Shown here piece by piece: positions 30,740-39,511 of a stretch of DNA of 64,000 nucleotides (position 1 is its first letter; each line of letters opens with the position of its first letter). The DNA is from Bin87 sp034423575 (GTDB taxonomy: Bacteria; Chloroflexota; Dehalococcoidia; Lucifugimonadales; UBA3495), in NCBI GenBank assembly GCA_034423575.1, contig DAOUIF010000021.1:21553-85552 (forward strand), read 5' to 3'. Made by a program: the position numbers and the translations under genes. A model generated the notes under the pieces. The model was not told where the DNA came from, did no database searches, and saw nothing but the letters and a program-made list of their open reading frames with translations.

Positions 30740-32599
30740 TTGATGAACAGGAAAGTGAAGCCGCCCGCAGCAATCGCGGCCGTATTGCTGGCAGTCCTCC
30801 TGGCTGCCAGCATCGGCGACGTTTCGATGGTAGCCGCCCAGGGCAGTTCGTCCACTCCGGGCAAACCGGTAGTAATGCCGGGGCAGAGGGATGGCCAGGT
30901 TGTCGTCTCATGGGAGGCAGTCGAGCAGGCGAGCCACTATGTCATCGCCTGGTTGGCTGACGCAGATTACAACGCAGACATAGCGGCGGGCCGCGATTGG
31001 CGCAACTCCATGTCATACATAACGATTGCCAACCGCGGCCAGACTTCGCATACCGTCACGCGGTTGGATCCGACGGCACGATATTGGTTCACCCTGGGCG
31101 CGAGGTCCGAGCGACACGGCCGACCGCGGTGGTCGCCATGGGCAGACCTGGTGACGCCGAGCGTCGACGACGTGGCCTGCACCCACGACCGGGACGCGCT
31201 GGTGGCGTTGTACGATTCCACCGATGGAGAAAGTTGGAGGAATAGCGTCAATTGGCTCAGCGATACTGAGCCGATCGGCAACTGGTTCGGGGTATCCACC
31301 GACGGCAACGGCTGCGTGCTGGTTCTCTACCTGGACAACAATGAACTGGTTGGCAGCATCCCGCCGGAGTTGGGCAATCTGGCCAAGCTGGACACCCTGG
31401 ACCTCGACGGTAACGAGCTTTCTGGAGAGATACCCCCTGAACTGGGCAATCTCAGCAATCTGACCGTCCTGTCAATGGACCACAACGAGTTGAGCGGGCC
31501 GATTCCGCCGGAGTTGGGCAATCTCAGCAACCTCACCGATCTTGAGTTGTGGAACAACGAGCTGACCGGGCAGATACCGGACGAGATTATCGGCCTCACC
31601 AACCTCAGGACGCTGGACCTGGACGGCAACAAGCTGACCGGTACGATTCCCGCAGCGCTGGCCGGTGTTGAGAATCTCGGGGCGTTATGGCTCAGCGATA
31701 ACGAGTTCACCGGCAGGATACCGCCCGAGCTGGGCAACCTGTCCAGGCTGGGGTACTTGGGTATCCATAGCAACGAGCTGACTGGTGAGATACCGGCCAC
31801 GTTGGGCAACCTCTCCAACCTGCGAGGCGTGACCCTCCGCGACAACCAATTGACCGGACCGATACCGGAGCAGTTGGGCAACCTGGAGCACATGAGGTGG
31901 ATCTCGCTCCGGAACAACAAGCTGAGCGGCACGATACCGCCGGAGCTGGGTAATCTGGTCGACATGGTTTATCTGGGCCTTAACAACAACGAGCTGACCG
32001 GGACGATACCGGCGGAGCTCGTCGGCATGACCGACATCGAAGGGTTGGTCCTTTCCGACAATATGCTGACCGGGCAAATCCCTCCGGAGTTGGGCGATTT
32101 GGTCGAGTTGGAGTTTTTGTTCTTGAACGGCAACCGGCTGACCGGCGAGATACCGGCGGAGTTGGCCAGGCTGGCCAAACTGGAATATCTGTACCTCCTC
32201 GAGAATGAGCTGGAGGGAACCATCCCCGCCGAGCTGGCCCAGTTGGGCGAGTTGAAAGTGCTAGACCTGAATCGGAACGATCTGAGCGGGCCAATCCCAC
32301 CGGAACTGGGCAACCTGGCCAATCTGGAGGGACTGCACTTGGACAACAACCAGTTCAGCGGCTCTATACCGGGGGAGTTGGGCAACTTGGCCAAGCTGGA
32401 GGAGCTGCACCTGGATACCAACCGGCTGATCGGTCCGATCCCGGATGAGCTTACCAATCTGACTGAACTGAGAGTCCTGTACGTGATCCGGAACCAGTTG
32501 ACCGGGTGCATACCGCCAGCATTGCTGGAAGTGGATGAGAACGACCTGGATGAGCTGGAGTTACAGGTTTGCGCGGCTACGCTGACCCCATCGAGCTGA
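30740..32599 (+). CDS. Secreted plant-type leucine-rich-repeat protein 1
   Basis: A 620-residue secreted protein. A signal peptide (residues 1-34, ending VAAQG) is followed by an FN3-like domain (residues 40-145) and an LRR N-cap with two Cys (ACTHDRDALVALYDSTDG). Then come 16 uninterrupted 24-residue repeats of the form GxIPxELGNLxxLxxLxLxxNxL, closing with GCIPPALLEV and a terminal Cys. This is the plant-type LRR consensus found in secreted proteins of some Chloroflexota. The start TTG 30740 matches the TTG of the paralogue, and ATG 30743 is an alternative. It likely mediates binding at the cell surface or outside the cell. The paralogue follows 71 bp downstream. Confidence 0.87.
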   Translation: MMNRKVKPPAAIAAVLLAVLLAASIGDVSMVAAQGSSSTPGKPVVMPGQRDGQVVVSWEAVEQASHYVIAWLADADYNADIAAGRDWRNSMSYITIANRGQTSHTVTRLDPTARYWFTLGARSERHGRPRWSPWADLVTPSVDDVACTHDRDALVALYDSTDGESWRNSVNWLSDTEPIGNWFGVSTDGNGCVLVLYLDNNELVGSIPPELGNLAKLDTLDLDGNELSGEIPPELGNLSNLTVLSMDHNELSGPIPPELGNLSNLTDLELWNNELTGQIPDEIIGLTNLRTLDLDGNKLTGTIPAALAGVENLGALWLSDNEFTGRIPPELGNLSRLGYLGIHSNELTGEIPATLGNLSNLRGVTLRDNQLTGPIPEQLGNLEHMRWISLRNNKLSGTIPPELGNLVDMVYLGLNNNELTGTIPAELVGMTDIEGLVLSDNMLTGQIPPELGDLVELEFLFLNGNRLTGEIPAELARLAKLEYLYLLENELEGTIPAELAQLGELKVLDLNRNDLSGPIPPELGNLANLEGLHLDNNQFSGSIPGELGNLAKLEELHLDTNRLIGPIPDELTNLTELRVLYVIRNQLTGCIPPALLEVDENDLDELELQVCAATLTPSS

Positions 32600-32670
32600 A
32601 CCGTGACAGCAGAGCGTACCGTCGACACAGACAATTCAATCTCAACCATGCCCGGACTGGATGACGGAAA

Positions 32671-34680
32671 TTGATTAGCAGAAGAGTGAAAACGACCTCA
32701 TTGATCGCGATTGCGGCGTTGATCTGTGCGTTCCTTCTTGCCGCGAGTATCGGCAACGCTTCGCCGGCCGCGGCGCAGGGCGGCTCGTCCTCGCCGGCGA
32801 AACCTCAGGTGATGCCGGGACAGAGTGATGGACAAGTCACCGTCTCGTGGGAAACCGTCGAGCAGGGGAATTACTATGTCATCGCGTGGCTGGCTTACGC
32901 GGATTACAACGCAGCTATTGAGGCCGGACGAGAATGGCGGGACTCCATCGTGTACGAGTCTATTCCCAACGACGGCCAGACCTCGCATACCGTGGAAAGG
33001 TTGGACCAGACTGCGCAATACTGGTTCGCCGTGGGCACTAGCCCCGGACGATTCAGCAGGCCGCGATGGTCGCCATGGGCTAGCTTGGTGCGACCCAGCG
33101 GGCCCGCTGCGGCGTGCGCGCCGGACCGGGACGTGCTGGTCGAGCTGTACAACTCCACCGGTGGCCCGTATTGGCGGAACCAGCTTAACTGGCTCAGCAA
33201 TAGCGTGCCCATAGGCGAATGGTTCGGCGTATCCACTGACGGCAACGGCTGCGTGGTGGTGCTCTACTTGGACAACAACTTCCTGTGGGGCACCATCCCG
33301 CCGGAGCTGGGCCGTCTGGCCAAGCTGGACACCCTGGACCTTGACGGCAACTTCCTGCGCGGGGAGATACCGCCTGAGTTGGGCAATCTCCGCAACTTGA
33401 CCGTGCTGTCGCTGGATCACAACAGGCTGAGTGGCGCGATCCCGCCGGAGCTGGGGCAGCTCAGCAACCTCACCGATCTCGAGCTTTGGAACAACGCACT
33501 GACCGGTGAGATACCGGACGAGATTATTGGCCTTACCGAACTCAGGACACTTGACCTGGACGACAACGAGCTGACCGGAACGCTTCCGGCTGCGCTGGGC
33601 AATCTTGAGAATCTTGGAGCGCTGTGGATCAGCAGTAACGAAATCACCGGCACAATACCGCCCGAGTTGGGAAACCTGTCCAGGCTGACGGACCTGGGCC
33701 TGTACGAAAACGAGCTGACCGGTGGAATACCTGCCGAATTGGGCAACCTCTCCAACTTGCGCAACCTGTATCTCCACGAAAACCAGTTGACCGGGACAAT
33801 ACCCGCAGAGTTTGGAAATCTCACCGACCTGAACCGCTTATTCCTGCGCAACAACCGGCTCACCGGCGAGATTCCGACGGAGTTGGGCAACCTGTCCGAA
33901 CTGGAAATTATCACCATCCGCAACAACCAGTTGAGCGGTTCGATTCCGCCAGAGTTGGGCAGTCTGCCCAAACTGGAGGTGTTGTACGTTTCCGACAATC
34001 GGTTGGAGGGAGCAATCCCAGTCGAGTTGGGGGATCTGGCCGCGTTGGAGAGATTGCGCTTGAATGGCAACCAGCTAACCGGCCAGATACCGGCGGAGTT
34101 GGGCAATCTCTCCAATTTAGAGGAACTGCGACTATTGGAGAATGAACTGGAGGGTACCCTTCCCGCTGAATTGGCCCAGTTGGGCGAGTTGAAGGTGTTG
34201 GACTTGAACCGCAACCGGTTGAGCGGCTCGATACCACCTGAGCTAGGCAACCTCCCCAATCTGGAGGGACTGCACCTGGATAACAATCAGTTCAACGGCT
34301 CGATACCACCTGAGTTGGGGAACCTCGCCAAACTCAAGGAACTGCACTTGGACACCAACCAGCTGACCGGCGAGATTCCGCATGAGCTGACCAATCTGAA
34401 CGAACTGAGGGTCCTGTACGTGATCAGGAACCAGTTGACCGGGTGCATACCGCCGGCATTGCTGGCCGTGGACCAGAACGACCTGAACGAACTGGATCTG
34501 ATGGTCTGCGCGGCTGCGCCGACTACGACTAGCGAAAGCACTAACTTGGGCGCGCGAAACCTGACAACGTCCGGTTCCGTATCGACGGGTGCTGCAAATA
34601 CCTCAGAGAGCGCCGAAGAGAGCATCGACGCCGATAATTCCCTTGAAATCAAGGTGGGTACGTCGGTAGAGAGCAGATAG
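32671..34680 (+). CDS. Secreted plant-type leucine-rich-repeat protein 2 (tandem paralogue)
   Basis: A 669-residue paralogue of the previous gene: the same signal peptide layout (ASPAAAQG), FN3-like domain, Cys-bearing LRR cap (ACAPDRDVLVELYNSTGG), 16 exact 24-residue repeats and a GCIPPALL cap. It differs by a further 55-residue tail, rich in Ser, Thr and Glu, ending LEIKVGTSVESR. The start is TTG 32671, with no ATG nearby. Several repeat positions are the same in both proteins (for example AQLGELKVLDLNRN), so the pair arose by tandem duplication of the whole gene. The partner could be a polysaccharide or protein ligand. Confidence 0.87.
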   Translation: MISRRVKTTSLIAIAALICAFLLAASIGNASPAAAQGGSSSPAKPQVMPGQSDGQVTVSWETVEQGNYYVIAWLAYADYNAAIEAGREWRDSIVYESIPNDGQTSHTVERLDQTAQYWFAVGTSPGRFSRPRWSPWASLVRPSGPAAACAPDRDVLVELYNSTGGPYWRNQLNWLSNSVPIGEWFGVSTDGNGCVVVLYLDNNFLWGTIPPELGRLAKLDTLDLDGNFLRGEIPPELGNLRNLTVLSLDHNRLSGAIPPELGQLSNLTDLELWNNALTGEIPDEIIGLTELRTLDLDDNELTGTLPAALGNLENLGALWISSNEITGTIPPELGNLSRLTDLGLYENELTGGIPAELGNLSNLRNLYLHENQLTGTIPAEFGNLTDLNRLFLRNNRLTGEIPTELGNLSELEIITIRNNQLSGSIPPELGSLPKLEVLYVSDNRLEGAIPVELGDLAALERLRLNGNQLTGQIPAELGNLSNLEELRLLENELEGTLPAELAQLGELKVLDLNRNRLSGSIPPELGNLPNLEGLHLDNNQFNGSIPPELGNLAKLKELHLDTNQLTGEIPHELTNLNELRVLYVIRNQLTGCIPPALLAVDQNDLNELDLMVCAAAPTTTSESTNLGARNLTTSGSVSTGAANTSESAEESIDADNSLEIKVGTSVESR

Positions 34681-34999
34681 CAGGGTCCGCGACCATGCAG
34701 ACATTCCGATGTCGTTGCGTCTTCGCTGCTGAACCCCTCGAGCCGGCACGACTGGAACACCGGGAGCCTTGGCATTGACCGGAAGGCAGTTGAGCAGCTC
34801 TTGTTGGTCGAACCGAACTACTTCCGGTTTCGGCTATCTGATTACCATTTTATAATGATTATCAAGTTTGAGCGGTATTCCCGTTTTCGGTTGACACACC
34901 CCCTCAACCCCATTAAACTACCGGCAACCGTCGTAAAGCCGGGAACGAAGCATGGAATCCCGGCAAAAGCGGCATCAAATCGTAGGAAGGAGGCACAGG
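34681..34999. other. Intergenic region before the DUF1800 operon
   Basis: 319 bp without a gene, AT-rich in its centre. It holds a TATAAT (34851-34856) and a better promoter at 34891-34919. No structured RNA is visible. Confidence 0.6.
34891..34919 (+). promoter_or_regulatory. Promoter of the DUF1800-DUF1501-NHL operon
   Basis: TTGACA (34891-34896), 17-bp spacer, TAAACT (34914-34919). Confidence 0.55.
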
Positions 35000-36400
35000 A
35001 TGTCACACAAGGATGACCTGGCACTGATGGCCCATCTGATGCGGCGCGCCGGCTTTGGCGCCAACCGTGCAGAGTTGGAGCGATGCGTTGCCCAGGGTTA
35101 CGAAGCCACTGTGGAAGAGCTGATCGATCCCCCGGCAGACCGGGAGGGCGGAAAGATGGCTCTCCTGCTCCGGTACCACCCAAGCTTCTTGCTCCCCGGC
35201 GGCGTGCCCTTCTCCGGGCAGGCGAACTGGATGTACAACATGGTATCCAGCGACCGGCCCCTGGAAGAGAAGATGACGCTGTTCTGGCACCACGTGTTCG
35301 CGACCGGCAACTCCAAGGTTGACAACTGCGACCAGCTGCTCGAGCAGATCGACATGCTCCGGGAATATGGCATGGGCAACTATCGGGACATTCTGATTGA
35401 ACTGTCCAAGAACCCTGCCATGATTTTCTGGCTGGACAACAACGAGAACCACCGCGACGCCGTGAACGAGAACTGGGGCCGCGAGCTCCTCGAACTGTTC
35501 TCCATGGGCGTTTCCAACTACACCGAGGTCGACGTCCGTGAGTGCTCGCGGGCCTTCACCGGCTGGACCATCCAGGCCAAGCTGCCGCGCGCTCCGTACG
35601 GCCGCTATCCGTGGAAGTTCGCCTATCACGACGAGGACCACGACTACGGCGAAAAGACCTTCCTGGGCCGGACCGGCAACTTCAACGGTGAAGACATCAT
35701 CGACATCATCCTGGAAGAGCCGGCAACCTCCCGCTTCATCTGCCGCCACCTCTACAACTTCTTCGTCGCCGACGAGCCGCAGGTTCCCGCCTGGACCATC
35801 GAGCCGGCCCGCGACGAGGACGCGCTGGACGAGATGATGCAGGCATTTGAGGACTCCGGGTTTGAGATGAAGGCCGTTCTGCGCCACATGTTCAACTCGC
35901 AGTGGTTCAAGGACGCCCGCTACCAGAAGATCAAGAGCCCGGCGGAAGTGGTCGCTGGCACCCTGCGGATGGTCGGCCTGTTTGAGAACCCGGACCCCGG
36001 CGTCCTGAACATCGGCAAGGAACCCACCTACATGGGCCAGTCCATCCTGGACCCGCCGTCGGTGGAAGGCTGGCACACCGGCCTGGAGTGGATCAACTCC
36101 GGCGCCCTGCTGGCGCGCATCAACTTCGTGGCCGACCGCGTGTCCAACCCCGATCTGCCCGGCATGCAGGACATCTTTGACCGCATGCAGGAAGACGGCG
36201 TAGTCACTCCGGACCACCTGCTGAACGCATGCACCGACTATATGGGCTTCGTCGAGCTTAGCGAAGAGACGCGCGGCCAGTTGGCCGAGCACGTCCGCGC
36301 CGGCGGCGACGTCGATTGGAGCGATCGCACCGCGACCGCCACGCGCATCGGCGAGACCATGTCTCTCATCAGCGCCACGACCGAGTACCAGTTCGGCTAA
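35000..36400 (+). CDS. DUF1800 family protein
   Basis: A 466-residue protein. HLMRRAGFGANRAELERCVAQGYEATVEELIDPP is the diagnostic DUF1800 N-terminus, then MTLFWHHVFATGNSKV, NWGRELLELFSMG and YTEVDVRECSRAFTGW, and the family end LLARINF. No signal peptide is seen. DUF1800 and DUF1501 proteins form conserved adjacent pairs in many phyla, mostly exported, of unknown function. Here the absence of a Tat or Sec signal is notable. AGGAGG lies 7 nt before ATG 35000. The next gene follows after a palindrome of 35 bp. Confidence 0.9.
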   Translation: MSHKDDLALMAHLMRRAGFGANRAELERCVAQGYEATVEELIDPPADREGGKMALLLRYHPSFLLPGGVPFSGQANWMYNMVSSDRPLEEKMTLFWHHVFATGNSKVDNCDQLLEQIDMLREYGMGNYRDILIELSKNPAMIFWLDNNENHRDAVNENWGRELLELFSMGVSNYTEVDVRECSRAFTGWTIQAKLPRAPYGRYPWKFAYHDEDHDYGEKTFLGRTGNFNGEDIIDIILEEPATSRFICRHLYNFFVADEPQVPAWTIEPARDEDALDEMMQAFEDSGFEMKAVLRHMFNSQWFKDARYQKIKSPAEVVAGTLRMVGLFENPDPGVLNIGKEPTYMGQSILDPPSVEGWHTGLEWINSGALLARINFVADRVSNPDLPGMQDIFDRMQEDGVVTPDHLLNACTDYMGFVELSEETRGQLAEHVRAGGDVDWSDRTATATRIGETMSLISATTEYQFG

Positions 36401-36412
36401 TCGGGAAAAGTT

Positions 36413-36447
36413 ACGAGCCGGACCGAACCCGGTTCGGCCCGGCTCGT
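36413..36447. repeat. Large intercistronic hairpin
   Basis: ACGAGCCGG and CCGGCTCGT enclose CCGAACC and GGTTCGG, with one mismatch (36422/36438) and a one-base centre. There is no U-run, so this is more likely an RNA processing or stability element than a terminator. Confidence 0.65.
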
Positions 36448-36499
36448 CGCCAACCGCAGCTCCGGCTGCATCAGGAAACTTCGATAAGGAGCATACGCA

Positions 36500-37633
36500 A
36501 TGACCTCCACTAAGAAAGATCCGGTCATCGTGGTCCTGCAGCTCACTGGCGGCAACGACTACTTCAACACGGTGATCCCCTACAACGACGCGTTGTACTA
36601 TGACAACCGCCCCGCGGTCCGGTACCAGCGCGAGGACATCATCCCCGTCAACGACGAGCTCGGCTTCGCCCCCACCATGGGCCCCATGAAGGAGTTGTTC
36701 GACGAGGGCAAGGTCGCGGTCATCCACGGCATCGGCTACGCCGACAGCCCCCGCTCGCACTTCCGCAGCATGGACATCTGGCACACCTGTGAGCCGGACA
36801 AGGTTGGAACCGAGGGTTGGGCCGGCCGCGTCGCTCGCGAGATGGACCCCAACAAGGAAAACGTGCTGACGGCCATCAACTTCGGCCACGGCCTGCCCCG
36901 GGCGCTGGCCGTTCCCGGCGTTCCGGTAGCCGCCATCGCCGACCTGAGCACCTATGGTCTGCTCACCGGCATCGCCGACGTTGACCAGCGCTCGAAGGCC
37001 CTGGACCTGTTCTCCAAGATGTACGCTCCCACCGTGGGCGGCAGCTTCGTGAACGACTACCTGCGCTCCACCGGCACGGACGCCATGGTCGGCGCCGATA
37101 TCGTGAAGGTCGCGCCGGAGCGGTACTCCAGCAACGTGGAGTATCCCAACAGCCCCATCGCCTCCCACCTGCGTGACATCGCTCAGGTGTACATGGCCGA
37201 TCTGGGCACGAAGATCTTCTACACCCAGCACGGCAGCTTCGACACCCACGCCGGCGAAGCCGCGGCCCATCCGGTGCTGTGGAAGGAAGTTTCCGAGGGC
37301 ATCAGCGCCTTCTTCCAGGACATGAAGGAGCACAATACCGGCGAGAACATCGTCATGTACCTGTTCTCCGAGTTCGGCCGCCGCGTCCGCGACAACGGCT
37401 CCGGCACCGACCACGGCGCAGCCGGCGTGGCCTTCGCCATCGGTGACTCCGTCCAGGGTGGCTTCTACGGCGAGTACCCGTCCCGCAAGAACGAGGACTT
37501 GGAGCAGGGCGACCTGGTTCCAAACTACGACTTCCGCGGCGCGTACTCCAGCATCGTTGAGGACTGGTTGGGCATGGATGCCAACCCCATCGTCAACGGC
37601 GCCTTCCCCAAGATGGACATCATCAAGAAGTAA
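36500..37633 (+). CDS. DUF1501 family protein
   Basis: A 377-residue protein of the alkaline-phosphatase-like superfamily. VIVVLQLTGGNDYFNTVIPY holds the first metal-site Asp, then GFAPTMGPMKELFDEGKVAVIHGIGY, SHFRSMDIWH and a C-terminal YLFSEFGRRVRDNGSGTDHGAAG metal-binding segment, all DUF1501 signatures. The usual N-terminal Tat signal is missing. It forms a conserved pair with DUF1800 upstream. AAGGAG lies 8 nt before the ATG. The role is unknown, possibly a hydrolase. Confidence 0.9.
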   Translation: MTSTKKDPVIVVLQLTGGNDYFNTVIPYNDALYYDNRPAVRYQREDIIPVNDELGFAPTMGPMKELFDEGKVAVIHGIGYADSPRSHFRSMDIWHTCEPDKVGTEGWAGRVAREMDPNKENVLTAINFGHGLPRALAVPGVPVAAIADLSTYGLLTGIADVDQRSKALDLFSKMYAPTVGGSFVNDYLRSTGTDAMVGADIVKVAPERYSSNVEYPNSPIASHLRDIAQVYMADLGTKIFYTQHGSFDTHAGEAAAHPVLWKEVSEGISAFFQDMKEHNTGENIVMYLFSEFGRRVRDNGSGTDHGAAGVAFAIGDSVQGGFYGEYPSRKNEDLEQGDLVPNYDFRGAYSSIVEDWLGMDANPIVNGAFPKMDIIKK

Positions 37634-37655
37634 ATCCATCGTCCCAGCAAAAGGT

Positions 37656-37683
37656 GGCGACACAGCCCACCGGTTGTGTCGCC
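37656..37683. repeat. Intercistronic hairpin
   Basis: GGCGACACA (37656-37664) and TGTGTCGCC (37675-37683) form a perfect 9-bp stem with a 10-nt loop between the DUF1501 and NHL genes. No U-run follows. Confidence 0.65.
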
Positions 37684-37717
37684 GCGAGTCCAACGCGAAT
37701 CAATTGGAGGAAAAACT

Positions 37718-38767
37718 ATGCCTCAGAATACCGTAGCAAGCGGTCGGGCATGGCTGTACATCAAGAACGTTGGCCGCCAGGGGCAGGTGGGCATGGGCTT
37801 CAGCCAGCCCGTAGGCGTTGCTACCCTCGACGACGGCACGATGTACGTCGCCAACCGTGGTGGTGAGCAGAACCCCAGCGCTCGGATCACTAAGTGCACC
37901 ATCGGCAGCACCGACGGCAAGGGCGGCGAGGAGTTCCTGGGCGAATTTGGCCGGGAAGGCATCGCCTACCAGGCCAGTTCCAGGGGCCTGTTCGAATGGA
38001 TCACCGGAATCGCTCTCGACGCCGCCGGCAATGTGTATGCTTCCGACGAGTGGAAGAACATGATCGCCGTATTCGACGCCGACGGCAACCTGGTGAAGCA
38101 CTGGGGCGAGGCCGGTGACGGCGAAGGGCAGCTCAGCGGCGCCGCCGGATTGGTCTTTGACGCCGACGACAACCTCTGGGTGGTTTCGGCCAAGAGCAGC
38201 CGAGTGCAGAAGTTCAGCAAGGACGGCGAGTACCTGGGAGGCTTCGGCACCAAGGGCAGCGGTCCCGAAGATCTGGAGATGCCCTCTGGCATCGCCATCG
38301 ACGATGCCGGCGACCTCTACATCGCCGACTGGGGCAACCACCGGGTGCAGAAGTACACCGCGGGCGGAACCCACCTGCGCACCTTCGGCAGCCGCGGCAC
38401 CCGCTCCGGCGAGTTGAACCACCCGCTGGACGTCACCATCGACAATGAGGGTGATGTTTATGTGGCGGACTGGATGAACGAGCGCGTCGTGATCTACGAT
38501 GCGGACGCCCGTCCTTTGGCCTACCTGGAAGGGGACGCCACCGAGGTATCGGAATGGGGCGACCTGTCCCTGAACGCCAACCCCGACATGGTTAAGGCCC
38601 GCCGGCGGGTTCCCGACTTGGAGCAGCAGCAGCGCACCTTCCGGATGCCCATGGGAGTCAGCTTCGACCGCGCGAACAATCGGCTGCTGGTGTGCGACAC
38701 CCTGCGCTCCCGGCTGCAGATCTACGAGAAGGACGACACCTACCTGGACCCGCAGTTCAACCTGTAA
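37718..38767 (+). CDS. NHL-repeat (six-bladed beta-propeller) protein
   Basis: A 349-residue protein with NHL repeats: ITGIALDAAGNVYASDEWKNMIAVFD, GLVFDADDNLWVVSAKSSRVQKF, SGIAIDDAGDLYIADWGNHRVQKY and DVTIDNEGDVYVADWMNERVVIYD, with a final blade FDRANNRLLVCDTLRSRLQIY. It is a beta-propeller scaffold of about six blades, possibly catalytic (peptidyl lyase or lactonase-like) or a binding protein. It has no signal peptide. GGAGG lies 8 nt before ATG 37718. It ends the DUF1800-DUF1501 operon, just before a clear terminator. Confidence 0.88.
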   Translation: MPQNTVASGRAWLYIKNVGRQGQVGMGFSQPVGVATLDDGTMYVANRGGEQNPSARITKCTIGSTDGKGGEEFLGEFGREGIAYQASSRGLFEWITGIALDAAGNVYASDEWKNMIAVFDADGNLVKHWGEAGDGEGQLSGAAGLVFDADDNLWVVSAKSSRVQKFSKDGEYLGGFGTKGSGPEDLEMPSGIAIDDAGDLYIADWGNHRVQKYTAGGTHLRTFGSRGTRSGELNHPLDVTIDNEGDVYVADWMNERVVIYDADARPLAYLEGDATEVSEWGDLSLNANPDMVKARRRVPDLEQQQRTFRMPMGVSFDRANNRLLVCDTLRSRLQIYEKDDTYLDPQFNL

Positions 38768-38810
38768 CCTGGCGGTACATCCGGGAAGTGTCTGACATTT
38801 CTCCCCAAGG

Positions 38811-38846
38811 ACCGGCGCTCTTCACCCCCAGCGTCGGTTCTTTTTT
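38811..38846 (+). terminator. Intrinsic terminator of the DUF1800-DUF1501-NHL operon
   Basis: Stem ACCGGCGCT/AGCGTCGGT (8 of 9 pairs), 10-nt loop, then TCTTTTTT, 44 bp after the NHL stop codon. Confidence 0.8.
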
Positions 38847-38865
38847 GTCTATGCGACAACGATTG

Positions 38866-38886
38866 GGGCGGGTCCAGGACCCGCCC
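38866..38886. repeat. GC-rich palindrome, GGGCGGGT family
   Basis: GGGCGGGTCC and GGACCCGCCC, perfect around a single base, preceded by GATTGG. A related hairpin, also after GATTGG, lies at 60927-60949. Confidence 0.6.
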
Positions 38887-38916
38887 TTTCTACGTCCATC
38901 GGTCGGATCAGGGAGT

Positions 38917-39336
38917 TCACCGCTCGTGCGCGGGGTTGTCATCCCCACCTCCGCGGTTGGTGGCTTCGGGCGGCAGGGTGATGATCGCCCGACGGTGTGT
39001 CCCGACGCCGATGGTCCGGTCGCCTTCCAACGCCTCCACTTTGAAATAGAGCCAGCGGCCGTCGACGCGCTCCAGCTCGGCGATCGCGACGACCGTGGTC
39101 CCGATATCCGCGCCGGCCACGTGCCGGATGTTGACCTCGAACCCGACGGTGGATTGCTCCGGCGGGAGGCGGTCCAAGACGGCGCGCTGCGCGGCCTGCT
39201 CCATGGCTCCGATCATGGACGGCGTGCTGAGCTTGGCGACGTGAGGCGCGGCATTGCTCTCACAGACCAATATTTCCCGCCGGCCAATCAGGCCCGTCGT
39301 CAGTTCCATTTCCCGATTGTCAGTTTGTTCAGTCAT
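38917..39336 (-). CDS. Thioesterase, FlK-like hotdog protein
   Basis: A 139-residue hotdog protein. LSTPSMIGAMEQAAQRAV and STVGFEVNIRHVAGADIGTTV align with the FlK/thioesterase branch, which uses a Thr, a Glu and a His as catalytic residues. TPSMIGAMEQ and IRHVAG supply matching residues. The family hydrolyses short acyl-CoAs (fluoroacetyl-CoA in FlK). It is transcribed divergently from argF. Its 3' end is near the palindrome at 38866. Substrate unknown. Confidence 0.8.
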   Translation of the reverse strand: MTEQTDNREMELTTGLIGRREILVCESNAAPHVAKLSTPSMIGAMEQAAQRAVLDRLPPEQSTVGFEVNIRHVAGADIGTTVVAIAELERVDGRWLYFKVEALEGDRTIGVGTHRRAIITLPPEATNRGGGDDNPAHER

Positions 39337-39511
39337 CGTTGCTCCAGTGGCGAGTGCGCCTTTTCCGGTCTCAGCGGGCCGTATGCTATCATATCGCTGC
39401 TGCTGGTCCAGTAATCTCGATCTGAGCGGTGGTGGCGCGGCCTATCCATAACGGATTGCCCATAACAGGGTAAAACCCGTCCTGCCTTTCCGGTTCCACA
39501 GGACCCATACC

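Noticed and set aside
30740..34680. DNA-level tandem repeat or CRISPR-like array in the LRR genes
   Set aside because: The periodicity is 72 bp of coding sequence with variable codons, explained by 24-residue protein repeats. No spacers or identical repeats exist.
35003..37693. Very long open frame (896 codons) on the reverse strand opposite the DUF1800 and DUF1501 genes
   Set aside because: It is antisense to two well-supported genes with domain motifs and ribosome sites. Such frames are a by-product of GC-rich coding DNA, and its translation shows no family pattern.
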